A stretch of DNA of 62,740 bases from Sneathiellales bacterium (GTDB lineage Bacteria; Pseudomonadota; Alphaproteobacteria; JANQFL01). The notes under the pieces are model-generated. The model searched no databases. It was given only the letters and a program-made list of their open reading frames with translations, and had not been told where the DNA came from. Position numbers and translations under genes: made by a program. The stretch covers positions 1 to 62,740 of the forward strand of contig JANQFL010000046.1 of the NCBI GenBank assembly GCA_028277845.1, in the 5' to 3' direction. Positions 1-7,630 of the stretch are shown here, piece by piece (position 1 is the first letter of the stretch; each line of letters opens with the position of its first letter).

Positions 1-183
1 AGCCGCCGGATTTGGCGCCAAGACGCCCGTCCCACAAAAGCGCAATGGGGGTTTCTGAGCGGGCGCCCCCCACGGCGTTAGACGGCTTGCGCGATGCCCG
101 GCATCGCGCGGCCCCGTCTTCCTGGTGGATGGGCAGGCCGCCCGAGAAACAGAATGGATTCCATCTAAAGAGGAACTGCTCTA
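1..183 (+). mobile_element. MITE copy 1 (right part only, cut by window start)
   Basis: The first 183 bases match the right two thirds of the full element at 43925-44221, starting where base 1 aligns with base 44026. The match runs through a GC-rich body to a terminal repeat ending in a TA dinucleotide at 182-183. This copy lacks about 15 bases present in the other copy near its right end (around base 128). The left end lies outside the window. The element encodes no transposase here, so it is a non-autonomous repeat. Confidence 0.85.
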
Positions 184-879
184 AGAGCCGGAATCGGCGC
201 CACTGGGTTGGACGCCCGGATTGGTGGGGTCGCGGTCCTGGGACAACTCCATAATTCCCCGCTCGTCCCAACGGCCTTCGGGCCGCAGGAGTTGCATGGG
301 ATCGCTTTCCAACGACAAAGACCGGCCGCCGCCTTCGACGGTGCACAGCACCTCGTAGTAGACGTGGTCGGAGAAATGGAACGGCTTTGAGATCGGCTTC
401 ATGCCGAACTTGCGGTAGAACGAAAGCAGGCGTTCCTGGGAATGGCCGTAAATCTTCCGGTATCCCTTGTACTTGATCAGGGCGATGGCGTAGCCGAACA
501 GCGGCGCGCCCAGACCCCGGCCCTGATAAGGCGCGCGTATGGCCACCCGTTCGATCTTGGCGAATTCGCCGAAATAGCGGATGCGCAACGCGCCGACGGG
601 TTCGTCGTCCTCGCGCAACAGGACATGGGTCGCCGAGTGGTCGTTGCCGTCGAACTCCTCGGGATAGGGCGAGTTCTGTTCGCCGATATAGACCAGCCCC
701 CGCACCATCATGCACTGAAACTGGTCGTCCAGCGTCCGGGCGACGCCGATAGTATAGCGGTCGTCCAGAGTCCGTTCCCAATAGGCCGGATCGTCGATGT
801 GCTCGTAGCAGCCGGGCGTATCGTCGTTGCCGGCATTGAATGAGGAATCACGGGCTCTCGCCTGTTCTGCGGATTGCAT
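181..879 (-). CDS. GNAT family N-acetyltransferase
   Basis: This is a 232-residue cytoplasmic protein of the GNAT superfamily, which transfers acyl groups from acyl-CoA. The acetyl-CoA loop is visible as RAPYQGRGLG, preceded by the usual beta strand KIERVAI and followed by the helix and the YRKFGM motif typical of strand 6-7. The start at 879 is chosen because AAGGAG sits six bases upstream; an in-frame start at 894 has no such site. The stop codon TAG overlaps the TA end of the MITE at 181-183, so the insertion may have trimmed the original C terminus. It lies 163 bases downstream of the importer operon on the same strand and might be its last gene. The substrate is unknown. LuxI synthases share this fold, but I see no LuxI-specific motif. 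Confidence 0.85.
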   Translation of the reverse strand: MQSAEQARARDSSFNAGNDDTPGCYEHIDDPAYWERTLDDRYTIGVARTLDDQFQCMMVRGLVYIGEQNSPYPEEFDGNDHSATHVLLREDDEPVGALRIRYFGEFAKIERVAIRAPYQGRGLGAPLFGYAIALIKYKGYRKIYGHSQERLLSFYRKFGMKPISKPFHFSDHVYYEVLCTVEGGGRSLSLESDPMQLLRPEGRWDERGIMELSQDRDPTNPGVQPSGADSGS

Positions 880-1042
880 TGCTACTCCTTGCAATCAGAA
901 CAGCCTTTGCGGAGAGGTCATTCCGATGGACGTCAAATCAGGATGACGAAACGGGTCCAGTATAGGGTATTTTCGGTTGTAGCTGCAGGAAGAAATATCT
1001 CCTGAATTATGAACGCCGTTGGTTCGGGGTGACCGAAAACCC

Positions 1043-2914
1043 TCAGCCCGCCGACCGATCGGCTTTGGCGTCCGTTGCAAAGCATAAAAAGCGATCGAAC
1101 AGCGCATTGAACGCAGCGGGCGCTTCCAGGAACGGCGCGTGTCCGGCGGTGCCGACGTTCCGCGGCGCGCCGCCGAAGATGTTTCCGTAGGTCAGGGTAC
1201 GGCAATACGCGTGATTGATGAACGGATCCGAAGGGCCGTTGATCATGGCGAAAGGGACGCGGCCATCGCGCAGTAGCTGCATCTGACGCGGCCAGTTGAT
1301 GGTTTTCAGTGTCGCGAATACCTGCTCGCGGGCCAGCCCGTCGGTCCGCCACACAGCCTGCCAGACCAAAGGTTCGTACGGCGTGTCGGGCCCGATGGTA
1401 TGGGTCGCATAGTTGCGTTTCTCATAAGGTGAGTGAAAGCGCTTGCCGGCCAGTTCCATGTGGGGTGACGGTATGTAGCCCCGCGGCATGTCGTCGGGGA
1501 ACTTGGTGATCGGCGACGTGCCGCTGATGGCCAAGCCGGCGATCGGATGGCCTTGCGCCGCGTATTCCAACGCGACATAGCCGCCGAGCGACCAGCCGAA
1601 CACGGCCGGTCGCCCCAGCCCGAGTTGATCGACGAGATCGCGCAGGATTTCGGCAAAGGCCTCGACACTGTAGTCGGCGTCCGGGTCCGCGTTGGGCGAC
1701 ACGCCATGTCCCGGCAGGTCGAAGGCGACCAGCCTGTAATGCTCCCGGTACGCGTCGAACTGATGGCGGAACACTTCCTTGCAGGACGAATTGCCGTGTA
1801 CGAAGACGATGGCCGTCCCTTCCCCTCCGGTGTCGCAAACCGATATCCGCCCGTGCCGCGTGTCGATCAACCGGTCGGTCGCGCCCATGACCGCCTTCCG
1901 GTCCGCGGCGCCGAACCGCCGCCGCCAATGTGCGACGGCGTTTGTCTTGAACCGGTTGACCAACCCCCAGCATTCCTGCAGGGCCGCGAACAGCCCGCCC
2001 GGATAAACGACCACCACGCCGACGATCAGTACGGCGATGATGATGTTGCGCCAGGCGCCGAAGTCCCCCAACCATTCCGTCACGACGGTAATGACGAAGG
2101 CCGCGATCAACGAGCCCCAGATGGTCGACACGCCCCCCAGCAACAGAATGGACAAGGTGATGGTCAGAAAGCCGAGACCGAACACATCCGGTGACGCGAC
2201 GCGCAGATAGGCACCGTAAAACCCACCGGCCAGGCCCGGGAAAACCGCCGACATGCAAAGCGTCAACAGGCGGATCCTGCCCTCCGACACGCCGCGGGAG
2301 ATGGCATAGTATTTGTTGTCCCGCAGCGCCTTGATGGCCCGGCCGAGCGACGAGCGTTCCAGCTTGTACAAATACACGGTCGAACACACGGTCAACAGCA
2401 GGGCGAGGTAGTAATACCCGATCCGGCCGTCCGCAGAGAGCTTGTATCCGGCGATCGTCAGGCGCGGCAGCAGTACCATGCCACTGGTGCCGCCGGTATA
2501 GTCCGATTGGCTGACGACGATCTGCAGCAGCAGTTGCGCCGCGGCGATGGTGACCAGGATGACGTAGATCCCTTCCAGCCGCAGGATGGGGATGGCCAGC
2601 AAGGCGGCAAAACCAACGGCCAGGACCGGGCCCGATGCCAGGGCGAGCCAAGGCTCCAGACCCAAGACCTTGGCCGTAATCCCGTAACCGTATAAACCGA
2701 TGGCGAAGAAGGTCATGTGGGCAAAGTTGACGATCCCGCCATAGCCCAGTGACAGATCCCAATTCGAGGCCAGAACGGCATAAATGAAGACCAGGATGAG
2801 AGCATGCCTGGCATAGGTTTCCGTGAAGACCAACGGAACGACCGCCAGCACGGCCATGACGGCCACGATCGGCCAGAACCCGTTGGTGCGTTGAAACGGC
2901 GGGGCGTACTTCAT
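1043..2914 (-). CDS. LivM-type ABC permease fused to an alpha/beta hydrolase
   Basis: One uninterrupted 623-residue reading frame carries two domains. Residues 1 to about 320 are a LivM-type branched-chain amino acid family permease with roughly nine hydrophobic segments and the family signature around GYGGIVNFAHMTFFAIG. After a basic linker, residues 345-612 form an alpha/beta hydrolase with oxyanion motif HGNS (373-376), nucleophile Ser442 in GWSLGG, acid Asp563 in GPSDPF and His592 in GTAGHAP, so the triad is complete. LivM C termini can also be fused to ATPases, so the hydrolase should be cytoplasmic. An internal ATG at 1888, with AAGG upstream, could also yield a free hydrolase. It is the last gene of the importer operon, 12 bases after the LivH-type permease. 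A permease-hydrolase fusion is unusual; substrate unknown. Confidence 0.9.
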   Translation of the reverse strand: MKYAPPFQRTNGFWPIVAVMAVLAVVPLVFTETYARHALILVFIYAVLASNWDLSLGYGGIVNFAHMTFFAIGLYGYGITAKVLGLEPWLALASGPVLAVGFAALLAIPILRLEGIYVILVTIAAAQLLLQIVVSQSDYTGGTSGMVLLPRLTIAGYKLSADGRIGYYYLALLLTVCSTVYLYKLERSSLGRAIKALRDNKYYAISRGVSEGRIRLLTLCMSAVFPGLAGGFYGAYLRVASPDVFGLGFLTITLSILLLGGVSTIWGSLIAAFVITVVTEWLGDFGAWRNIIIAVLIVGVVVVYPGGLFAALQECWGLVNRFKTNAVAHWRRRFGAADRKAVMGATDRLIDTRHGRISVCDTGGEGTAIVFVHGNSSCKEVFRHQFDAYREHYRLVAFDLPGHGVSPNADPDADYSVEAFAEILRDLVDQLGLGRPAVFGWSLGGYVALEYAAQGHPIAGLAISGTSPITKFPDDMPRGYIPSPHMELAGKRFHSPYEKRNYATHTIGPDTPYEPLVWQAVWRTDGLAREQVFATLKTINWPRQMQLLRDGRVPFAMINGPSDPFINHAYCRTLTYGNIFGGAPRNVGTAGHAPFLEAPAAFNALFDRFLCFATDAKADRSAG

Positions 2915-2926
2915 GACGGCTCCGCC

Positions 2927-3814
2927 TTAGAGTGTCTTGACCCGGCGGCCGAACAGACCCTCCGGCCTGATCAGCAGGACGACAATCATCAGTCCGAACA
3001 ACACGGCCGGCGTCCAGTAAAGGCCGAGGAAATACGAGGAGAAGGATTCAGCGATGCCGACGATGAATGCGGCATAGATAGGACTGGTAAACCGTGCCAC
3101 GCCCCCCAGGATGACAACCACCAGAGACTTCATCAACGGATCGGCGCCAAAAGCCGGGTTCATGAAACGCAGCGAGCCTATGAAAATACCGGCCAGTGCC
3201 GCCGTAGCCGCCGACAGGCCGATAGCGGCGGCGAACAAACGCGATACGTTGAAGCCCATCAATTCGGCCGCTTCGCGGTTCTGGGCGACAGCCCGCATGG
3301 CCCGGCCATAGGACGTACGCCGCAAAAACAACGCCAAAGCCAGCAGCGCGACCAGCGCAATTCCGAGCACCACGAAATCGTGCACGCCGATGGTGGCGCC
3401 AAACAATTCGAACTTGCTTCCGATGGGCGGTGCGATCTGCTTGTCACGTGGACCCCACGTCAAAAGGATGCCGTTTTCCAGCAGCGATGCCGCCGCCAAC
3501 GTGGTGATGACCGCCAGCAGCACCAGATTGGCGTTACGTTCGAAAGGCTTGATCAGGACATAGTGGGATGCGAAGCCGACGCAGAACATGACCACCATGG
3601 CGACAGCGGCCCCGAGCATGAAACCAAGGCCGCCTGAGGCCTGCTGCGACACTTCCCAGGCGATATAGGCGCCAAGGGCCACAAACGTGCCGTGGGCGAA
3701 ATTGAATACGCCCAACGTCGTCCATACCACCGCCAAACCGGTCGCCATGAGGGCATAGAGACCGCCCAGCAGAATACCCGACGTCAGGATAAACAGAAGC
3801 GTGTCCAACGCCAT
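2927..3814 (-). CDS. LivH-type ABC transporter permease
   Basis: This 295-residue inner-membrane protein belongs to the LivH family, the second permease of high-affinity branched-chain amino acid type importers. It shows the diagnostic N-terminal stretch ALMATGLAVVWTTLGVFNFA and the loop NREAAELMGFNV that contacts the ATPase. About eight hydrophobic segments are visible. Its ATG overlaps the stop codon of the upstream LivF-type ATPase (TGATG), indicating translational coupling. It pairs with the LivM-hydrolase fusion to form the membrane channel. The family transports amino acids, amides, urea and small aromatic acids; the sequence does not reveal which. Confidence 0.93.
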   Translation of the reverse strand: MALDTLLFILTSGILLGGLYALMATGLAVVWTTLGVFNFAHGTFVALGAYIAWEVSQQASGGLGFMLGAAVAMVVMFCVGFASHYVLIKPFERNANLVLLAVITTLAAASLLENGILLTWGPRDKQIAPPIGSKFELFGATIGVHDFVVLGIALVALLALALFLRRTSYGRAMRAVAQNREAAELMGFNVSRLFAAAIGLSAATAALAGIFIGSLRFMNPAFGADPLMKSLVVVILGGVARFTSPIYAAFIVGIAESFSSYFLGLYWTPAVLFGLMIVVLLIRPEGLFGRRVKTL

Positions 3815-4599
3815 CAGCCGGCCTTCCCAAACATCATGGCCATGACTTCGTCATGGGACGGCATGGCGTCGCCGGCGATTTCACGGGTGATGGAGCCATG
3901 ATCGAACAGGTACATTCGGTCGACCAGACTGGTCAGGAATTCCAGGTTCTGATCGACAATGATCAACGGCACTTCGCTGTCGCGGATCTTGCCGATGGCC
4001 TCCCCCAATTCGATGCGCAGTTTGGGCGACAGGCCCAGGGTCGGCTCGTCCAGCACGAGTAGGCGCGGCAAGGCCAGCAGGCCCACGGCAATCGACAGCA
4101 TCTGTCTCTCGCCACCCGACAGGTAGCGAATTTTCGAGTGCCAGCGCTCCCGCAGCCGAGGAAACAGCATGTCCACGCGCCGGTGCATGTCCTTGATTCC
4201 GCTTCGCCCCCGTGCCGCGCGGGGGGCGATATCCAGCACTTCCTCGACGGTCAATTCGGGAAACAGGAGATTGCCTTGCATGACGTAAATAAGCCCCTGT
4301 TCCACCACCGTGGCCGCTTTGATGCGGCGCTTGCGGAACAGGTCGTAGTTAAGATGTCGCGACGTGCGTGCGGCCATCCGTCCGGCGGCATTCAAGCGAT
4401 TTCCCGCGAAAACAATGTCCCCTTCCCACGGATCGATAACGCCGGCGATCGTCTTCAGCAGCGTTGTCTTGCCGTGGCCGTTGGGTCCGAACAAACCGAC
4501 GGATTCGTTCTCATAAATCGTCAGGTCGATGCCTCGGAATACCGACACCGGCGGATACCCGCCACTCAAACCGCGCAATTCCAGCAACGGCGCGGTCAT
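3814..4599 (-). CDS. LivF-type ABC transporter ATP-binding protein
   Basis: This 261-residue ATPase has Walker A GPNGHGKTT (about residues 39-47), the signature LSGGERQ, Walker B LLVLDEPTLGL and an H-loop at VDQN. These are all expected of the LivF subunit. Between Walker A and the Q-loop it has about 20 extra residues (around AARTSRHLNYDLFRKRR) compared with ordinary LivF. The ATG overlaps the stop of the LivG-type gene by four bases, and its own stop overlaps the LivH start. It powers import together with the LivG-type partner, whose signature motif is degenerate, so this subunit may contribute most of the conserved ATP-site residues. Confidence 0.93.
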   Translation of the reverse strand: MTAPLLELRGLSGGYPPVSVFRGIDLTIYENESVGLFGPNGHGKTTLLKTIAGVIDPWEGDIVFAGNRLNAAGRMAARTSRHLNYDLFRKRRIKAATVVEQGLIYVMQGNLLFPELTVEEVLDIAPRAARGRSGIKDMHRRVDMLFPRLRERWHSKIRYLSGGERQMLSIAVGLLALPRLLVLDEPTLGLSPKLRIELGEAIGKIRDSEVPLIIVDQNLEFLTSLVDRMYLFDHGSITREIAGDAMPSHDEVMAMMFGKAG

Positions 4600-5321
4600 G
4601 CCGGTTGTCCGAGGTACGCGGCGATGACGGCGGGATCGCGGGTCACTTCGGCGGGATCGCCTTCGGCAATGATGTTGCCTTGCTCCATGACCAGCAGCCG
4701 GGAGGATACGGACATCAGCAGCGGCAAAACGTGTTCGATCAGCATGATGGCGATACCGCGCCCGTTGAGCCTGAGAATGGTTTCACGCACCCAGTCGATT
4801 TCATGTTCGACCAACGACGACGCCGGCTCATCCAGCAACAGGAGCTTTGGGTTCTGCGCCACCGCCGTCGCGATCATCAATTGCTTTTGATAGAATACCG
4901 GCATGGTCGCCGCCGGCATGTTGTGGAAGTTGCGCGGAAAGCCAACGATATCGGATACCTCGTCGGCCAGGCGTTCCGCCTCACGGCCACGGATGCCAAG
5001 AGTCTGCTCGATGGCCACGAGAATGTTGTCGATACAGGACAGGGACTGGAAAACGGCCTCTCGCTGGAACGTGCGGACGATACCCAGCCGGGTGATCCGG
5101 TTGTCGGCCAGATGCTCGACCCGGCGGCCCCGAAACGTCACCACCCCTGCGTCGGCGCCGAAGGGAATCCGGCTGATCAGGTTGAACAGAGTCGATTTGC
5201 CGGACCCGTTGGGCCCGGCAATACCGAGAATTTCGCCGTCCTCGACATCGAACGAGAGGCCGTTGACGGCGACCAAGGCGCCGAACGCCTTGGTCAGGTT
5301 GCGGACTTCGAGAAGCGCCAC
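4596..5321 (-). CDS. LivG-type ABC transporter ATP-binding protein with degenerate signature motif
   Basis: This 241-residue ATPase has a good Walker A (GPNGSGKSTL, about residues 36-45), Walker B LLLLDEPASSL and H-loop IEHV, as in LivG. The position of the ABC signature, normally LSYGQ or LSGGQ, reads MPVFYQ just before KQLMIATAVAQNP. This suggests an asymmetric pair in which one composite ATP site is weak. It is the first ATPase gene after the binding-protein gene and overlaps the next gene by four bases. The rest of the fold is intact, so I read it as functional rather than decayed. Confidence 0.92.
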   Translation of the reverse strand: MALLEVRNLTKAFGALVAVNGLSFDVEDGEILGIAGPNGSGKSTLFNLISRIPFGADAGVVTFRGRRVEHLADNRITRLGIVRTFQREAVFQSLSCIDNILVAIEQTLGIRGREAERLADEVSDIVGFPRNFHNMPAATMPVFYQKQLMIATAVAQNPKLLLLDEPASSLVEHEIDWVRETILRLNGRGIAIMLIEHVLPLLMSVSSRLLVMEQGNIIAEGDPAEVTRDPAVIAAYLGQPA

Positions 5322-5344
5322 CGCTTAAACACAGTCCGCGCAAA

Positions 5345-6586
5345 TCAATTCTTCATCCAGACGGGTTTTTTGAATGTCCCCGCCTTGAACCTGTCGGGGC
5401 TGATCATGACGCCGGCGCCGTCCTGCAATTGGAAGAACGTCACCGGAATGAGGTTCAGCCCCTGCTTGGCGACGTGGGTCTTTTGGTCGAATTCGAGAAA
5501 GCCCGCCGTGATCGGCCGCTTGATCCGGCCGATGGCCTTGCCGATCGCCGTATGGTCGGTGGGGTCCCCCACTGTCGCCAGCGCCTCGAAATACAGCGTC
5601 GTCATTTCGTAAAGACCGGTGCCGTAAGCACCGGAATCGATGCCGTATTCCTTTTTGTAGCGCGCGCTGACCTCCTTGCCGCGCGGATGGGCGTCGACGT
5701 TCAAGGTGGCGCCGATGGCGTTGTACAGAATACCGTTGGATTTCTCCTTGGTCAGCTTGACGAATTCGGGCACCAACGGAGCGTACTGCAGGAACACCAC
5801 CGAGTCGGTCGGGTTTTCGCGAAACTGATTTGTGAACAGGGCCGCGTTGGACGGGATGTAGTCCGTGTTGATCACCACATCCGGCGGGTTCTCCCGCACC
5901 TTGGCCAGCATCGGCCGCCAATCGCTGACCGGGCCGAACGGTACCAGTTCGTCGACCGTCACTGTCCAGCCCGCCTTCTTGAAGGCGACCTTCATGCCTT
6001 CCGAGATGGTTTTGGAATACGGATTGTCCGACGAAATGATCGCCACCGTCTTGTTCTTCAACGGGAAGTGCCCCGCTGCCGACAAGGCTTCGATGGTCGG
6101 CGTCACATCGGTTTCGTAACCCTTGAAATCGGCGGTGAACGACCAGCAGCAATTGAAGGCGTCCGGGTCCTTGGACACGATGGCGGCGAACTGGGGCGAC
6201 GGGCCGGCGGCCAAATACGGCATGTTGGCTTCGGCCATCAGTTCCACCTCGAACATCGACAGGCTGGCATAGCCGGTGAGAATGACGTGCACGCCCTCTG
6301 TCGAGAGCAGCCGTTCCGCCGCCGACGAGACCTTGGCGGCGGAGTGGTCGACCACATCGGCGGTCACGACTTCGAACGTGTGTCCGGCCACGCCGCCCTT
6401 CGCGTTGGCTTCCTTGACGGCCAGTTTGACGCCGCGGACAAATTCCTCTCCGTCAGATGCGGTGGGGCCGGTCAACGGCGCCAGTACACCGATCTTGACC
6501 GAGTCGGCGAGCGCCGTCGCCGTAGTCAGGATTGTCAGTGAAGCAAAGGCCGCAACGATCGCCAATGCCCGTGTTACTTTGCACAT
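5345..6586 (-). CDS. Periplasmic substrate-binding protein of a Liv-type ABC importer
   Basis: This 413-residue exported protein starts with a signal peptide (basic MCKVTR, hydrophobic core, cleavage near ATALA-DS). It continues as a type I periplasmic binding protein with the family opening KIGVLAPLTGPTASDGEEFVRG. The start at 6586 has AGGAGG seven bases upstream; a longer frame beginning at 6631 lacks a site and would bury the signal peptide. It leads the importer operon and is transcribed away from the LuxR gene. It would deliver the ligand to the LivH-type permease and the LivM-hydrolase fusion. The pocket residues cannot be matched by eye to leucine, amide or urea binders, so the ligand is open. 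Confidence 0.93.
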   Translation of the reverse strand: MCKVTRALAIVAAFASLTILTTATALADSVKIGVLAPLTGPTASDGEEFVRGVKLAVKEANAKGGVAGHTFEVVTADVVDHSAAKVSSAAERLLSTEGVHVILTGYASLSMFEVELMAEANMPYLAAGPSPQFAAIVSKDPDAFNCCWSFTADFKGYETDVTPTIEALSAAGHFPLKNKTVAIISSDNPYSKTISEGMKVAFKKAGWTVTVDELVPFGPVSDWRPMLAKVRENPPDVVINTDYIPSNAALFTNQFRENPTDSVVFLQYAPLVPEFVKLTKEKSNGILYNAIGATLNVDAHPRGKEVSARYKKEYGIDSGAYGTGLYEMTTLYFEALATVGDPTDHTAIGKAIGRIKRPITAGFLEFDQKTHVAKQGLNLIPVTFFQLQDGAGVMISPDRFKAGTFKKPVWMKN

Positions 6587-6799
6587 GATGTGCCTCCTTG
6601 ATGGTGCGACAGGCGCAAATCGGATATTCAAGGCAGGCTACAAATCGCGGAGCTTGGCTCACAATTGCAAAGGTTTGCTATTTTCGTGCACAGGCACACC
6701 GATTTTGGCTAAAATTCCCTATGGGACAATGCCCGCACTTGTGTCGGTGTGCGGATCGGTCCGAGGAACGGCTTGCCGAGGGGAAAGCAAGGGGGATAC
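6587..6799. promoter_or_regulatory. Divergent promoter region between LuxR solo and importer operon
   Basis: This intergenic region separates two divergent starts. It is locally AT-richer and contains two short inverted repeats close together: GCAAA-N2-TTTGC at 6667-6678 and GTGC-N4-GCAC at 6686-6697. Neither is a textbook lux box, but their position midway between the two starts fits an operator for the LuxR regulator. Ribosome binding sites are clear on both sides (AGGAGG for the binding protein, AAGGGGG for the regulator). Confidence 0.5.
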
Positions 6800-7531
6800 A
6801 TGAGACCCTGGCTGGAGGAGAGCGATTATCGGGATAGCGATACGGCGGCCGATGTCGACACCCGCATGCGCGGTCTGGTCGAAGCCCTCGGCCTGGATCA
6901 TTTCTCCTACATGGTGTTGAGCCCGCCGCGCGACGTACCCTTCACCATCGAAAACACCATCCGCACCAGTTATCCCGAAGAATGGATCGGCCGCTACGCC
7001 GAATTGCGTTATTTCGAGGTCGATCCGGTCGCCGCCCTTTCGAAAACCTCGACACAGCCGTTCTATTGGGGCCAAGGCCGGTTTCTACGCGGTTTCAAGA
7101 AACTCCAGCGCATCGTATTCGATGAGGCCCGCTGCTTCGATATCTCCTACGGTCTGGCCATACCCATGCGCGGACCGGCGGGCGAAACGGGTGTGTTCAA
7201 CGTCGTATCGTCGAACCGGCGCTATCTGCATGAAGTGACGCGTGGCAAACACGCGCGCCTTTTTTCCGCGGCCTTCGGCACCCACGAACGCATCATGCGC
7301 CAGGAAATGGCCTGCGCCGACACCGGAGAGAACGCCGTCGAACTCTCCCTGCGTGAACGGGAATGCCTGCAATGGACCATGGAGGGCAAGACCGCCCGGG
7401 ACATCGCCACGATCCTCGGATTGTCCGTGTCGACAGTCAATCACCACGCCTCCTCCGCCGTTCGCAAGCTCGGCGCCCTTAACAAACACCACGCCGCCGT
7501 CAAGGCCATGAAGCAGGGATTGATACGGTAG
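6800..7531 (+). CDS. LuxR family transcriptional regulator with autoinducer-binding domain (solo)
   Basis: This 243-residue regulator has an N-terminal autoinducer-binding domain and a C-terminal LuxR helix-turn-helix. Trp62, Tyr66, Asp75, Pro76, Trp90 and Gly118 reproduce the six conserved AHL-pocket residues of TraR (57, 61, 70, 71, 85, 113) with identical spacing. In the DNA-binding domain Glu186, Leu190 and Gly196 match TraR 178, 182 and 188. All nine quorum-sensing signature residues are therefore present. The start at 6800 follows AAGGGGG; an upstream ATG at 6749 has no site. No luxI lies in the window, so it is a solo here. It faces the importer operon divergently and is the obvious candidate to control it. 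Confidence 0.93.
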   Translation: MRPWLEESDYRDSDTAADVDTRMRGLVEALGLDHFSYMVLSPPRDVPFTIENTIRTSYPEEWIGRYAELRYFEVDPVAALSKTSTQPFYWGQGRFLRGFKKLQRIVFDEARCFDISYGLAIPMRGPAGETGVFNVVSSNRRYLHEVTRGKHARLFSAAFGTHERIMRQEMACADTGENAVELSLRERECLQWTMEGKTARDIATILGLSVSTVNHHASSAVRKLGALNKHHAAVKAMKQGLIR

Positions 7532-7573
7532 AGCGTGCGATTGGCTTGAGACTTTCGCCCGCGAATAAACGGG

Positions 7574-7604
7574 GGCCACTCGCTTGAGTGGCCGCCGTCT
7601 TTTC
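7574..7604 (+). terminator. Rho-independent terminator after luxR
   Basis: A perfect 8-base-pair stem GGCCACTC / GAGTGGCC with a GCTT loop (7574-7593) is followed within a few bases by TCTTTT. It sits 43 bases after the luxR stop and just before the convergent katA gene. Confidence 0.8.
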
Positions 7605-7630
7605 ACGGCCTCGTGCAGACAGAGGGGCGA

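Noticed and set aside
181-879. LuxI-type signal synthase
   Set aside because: The protein has a standard GNAT acetyl-CoA loop (YQGRGLG) and lacks LuxI-specific conserved residues; I kept it as a generic acyltransferase.
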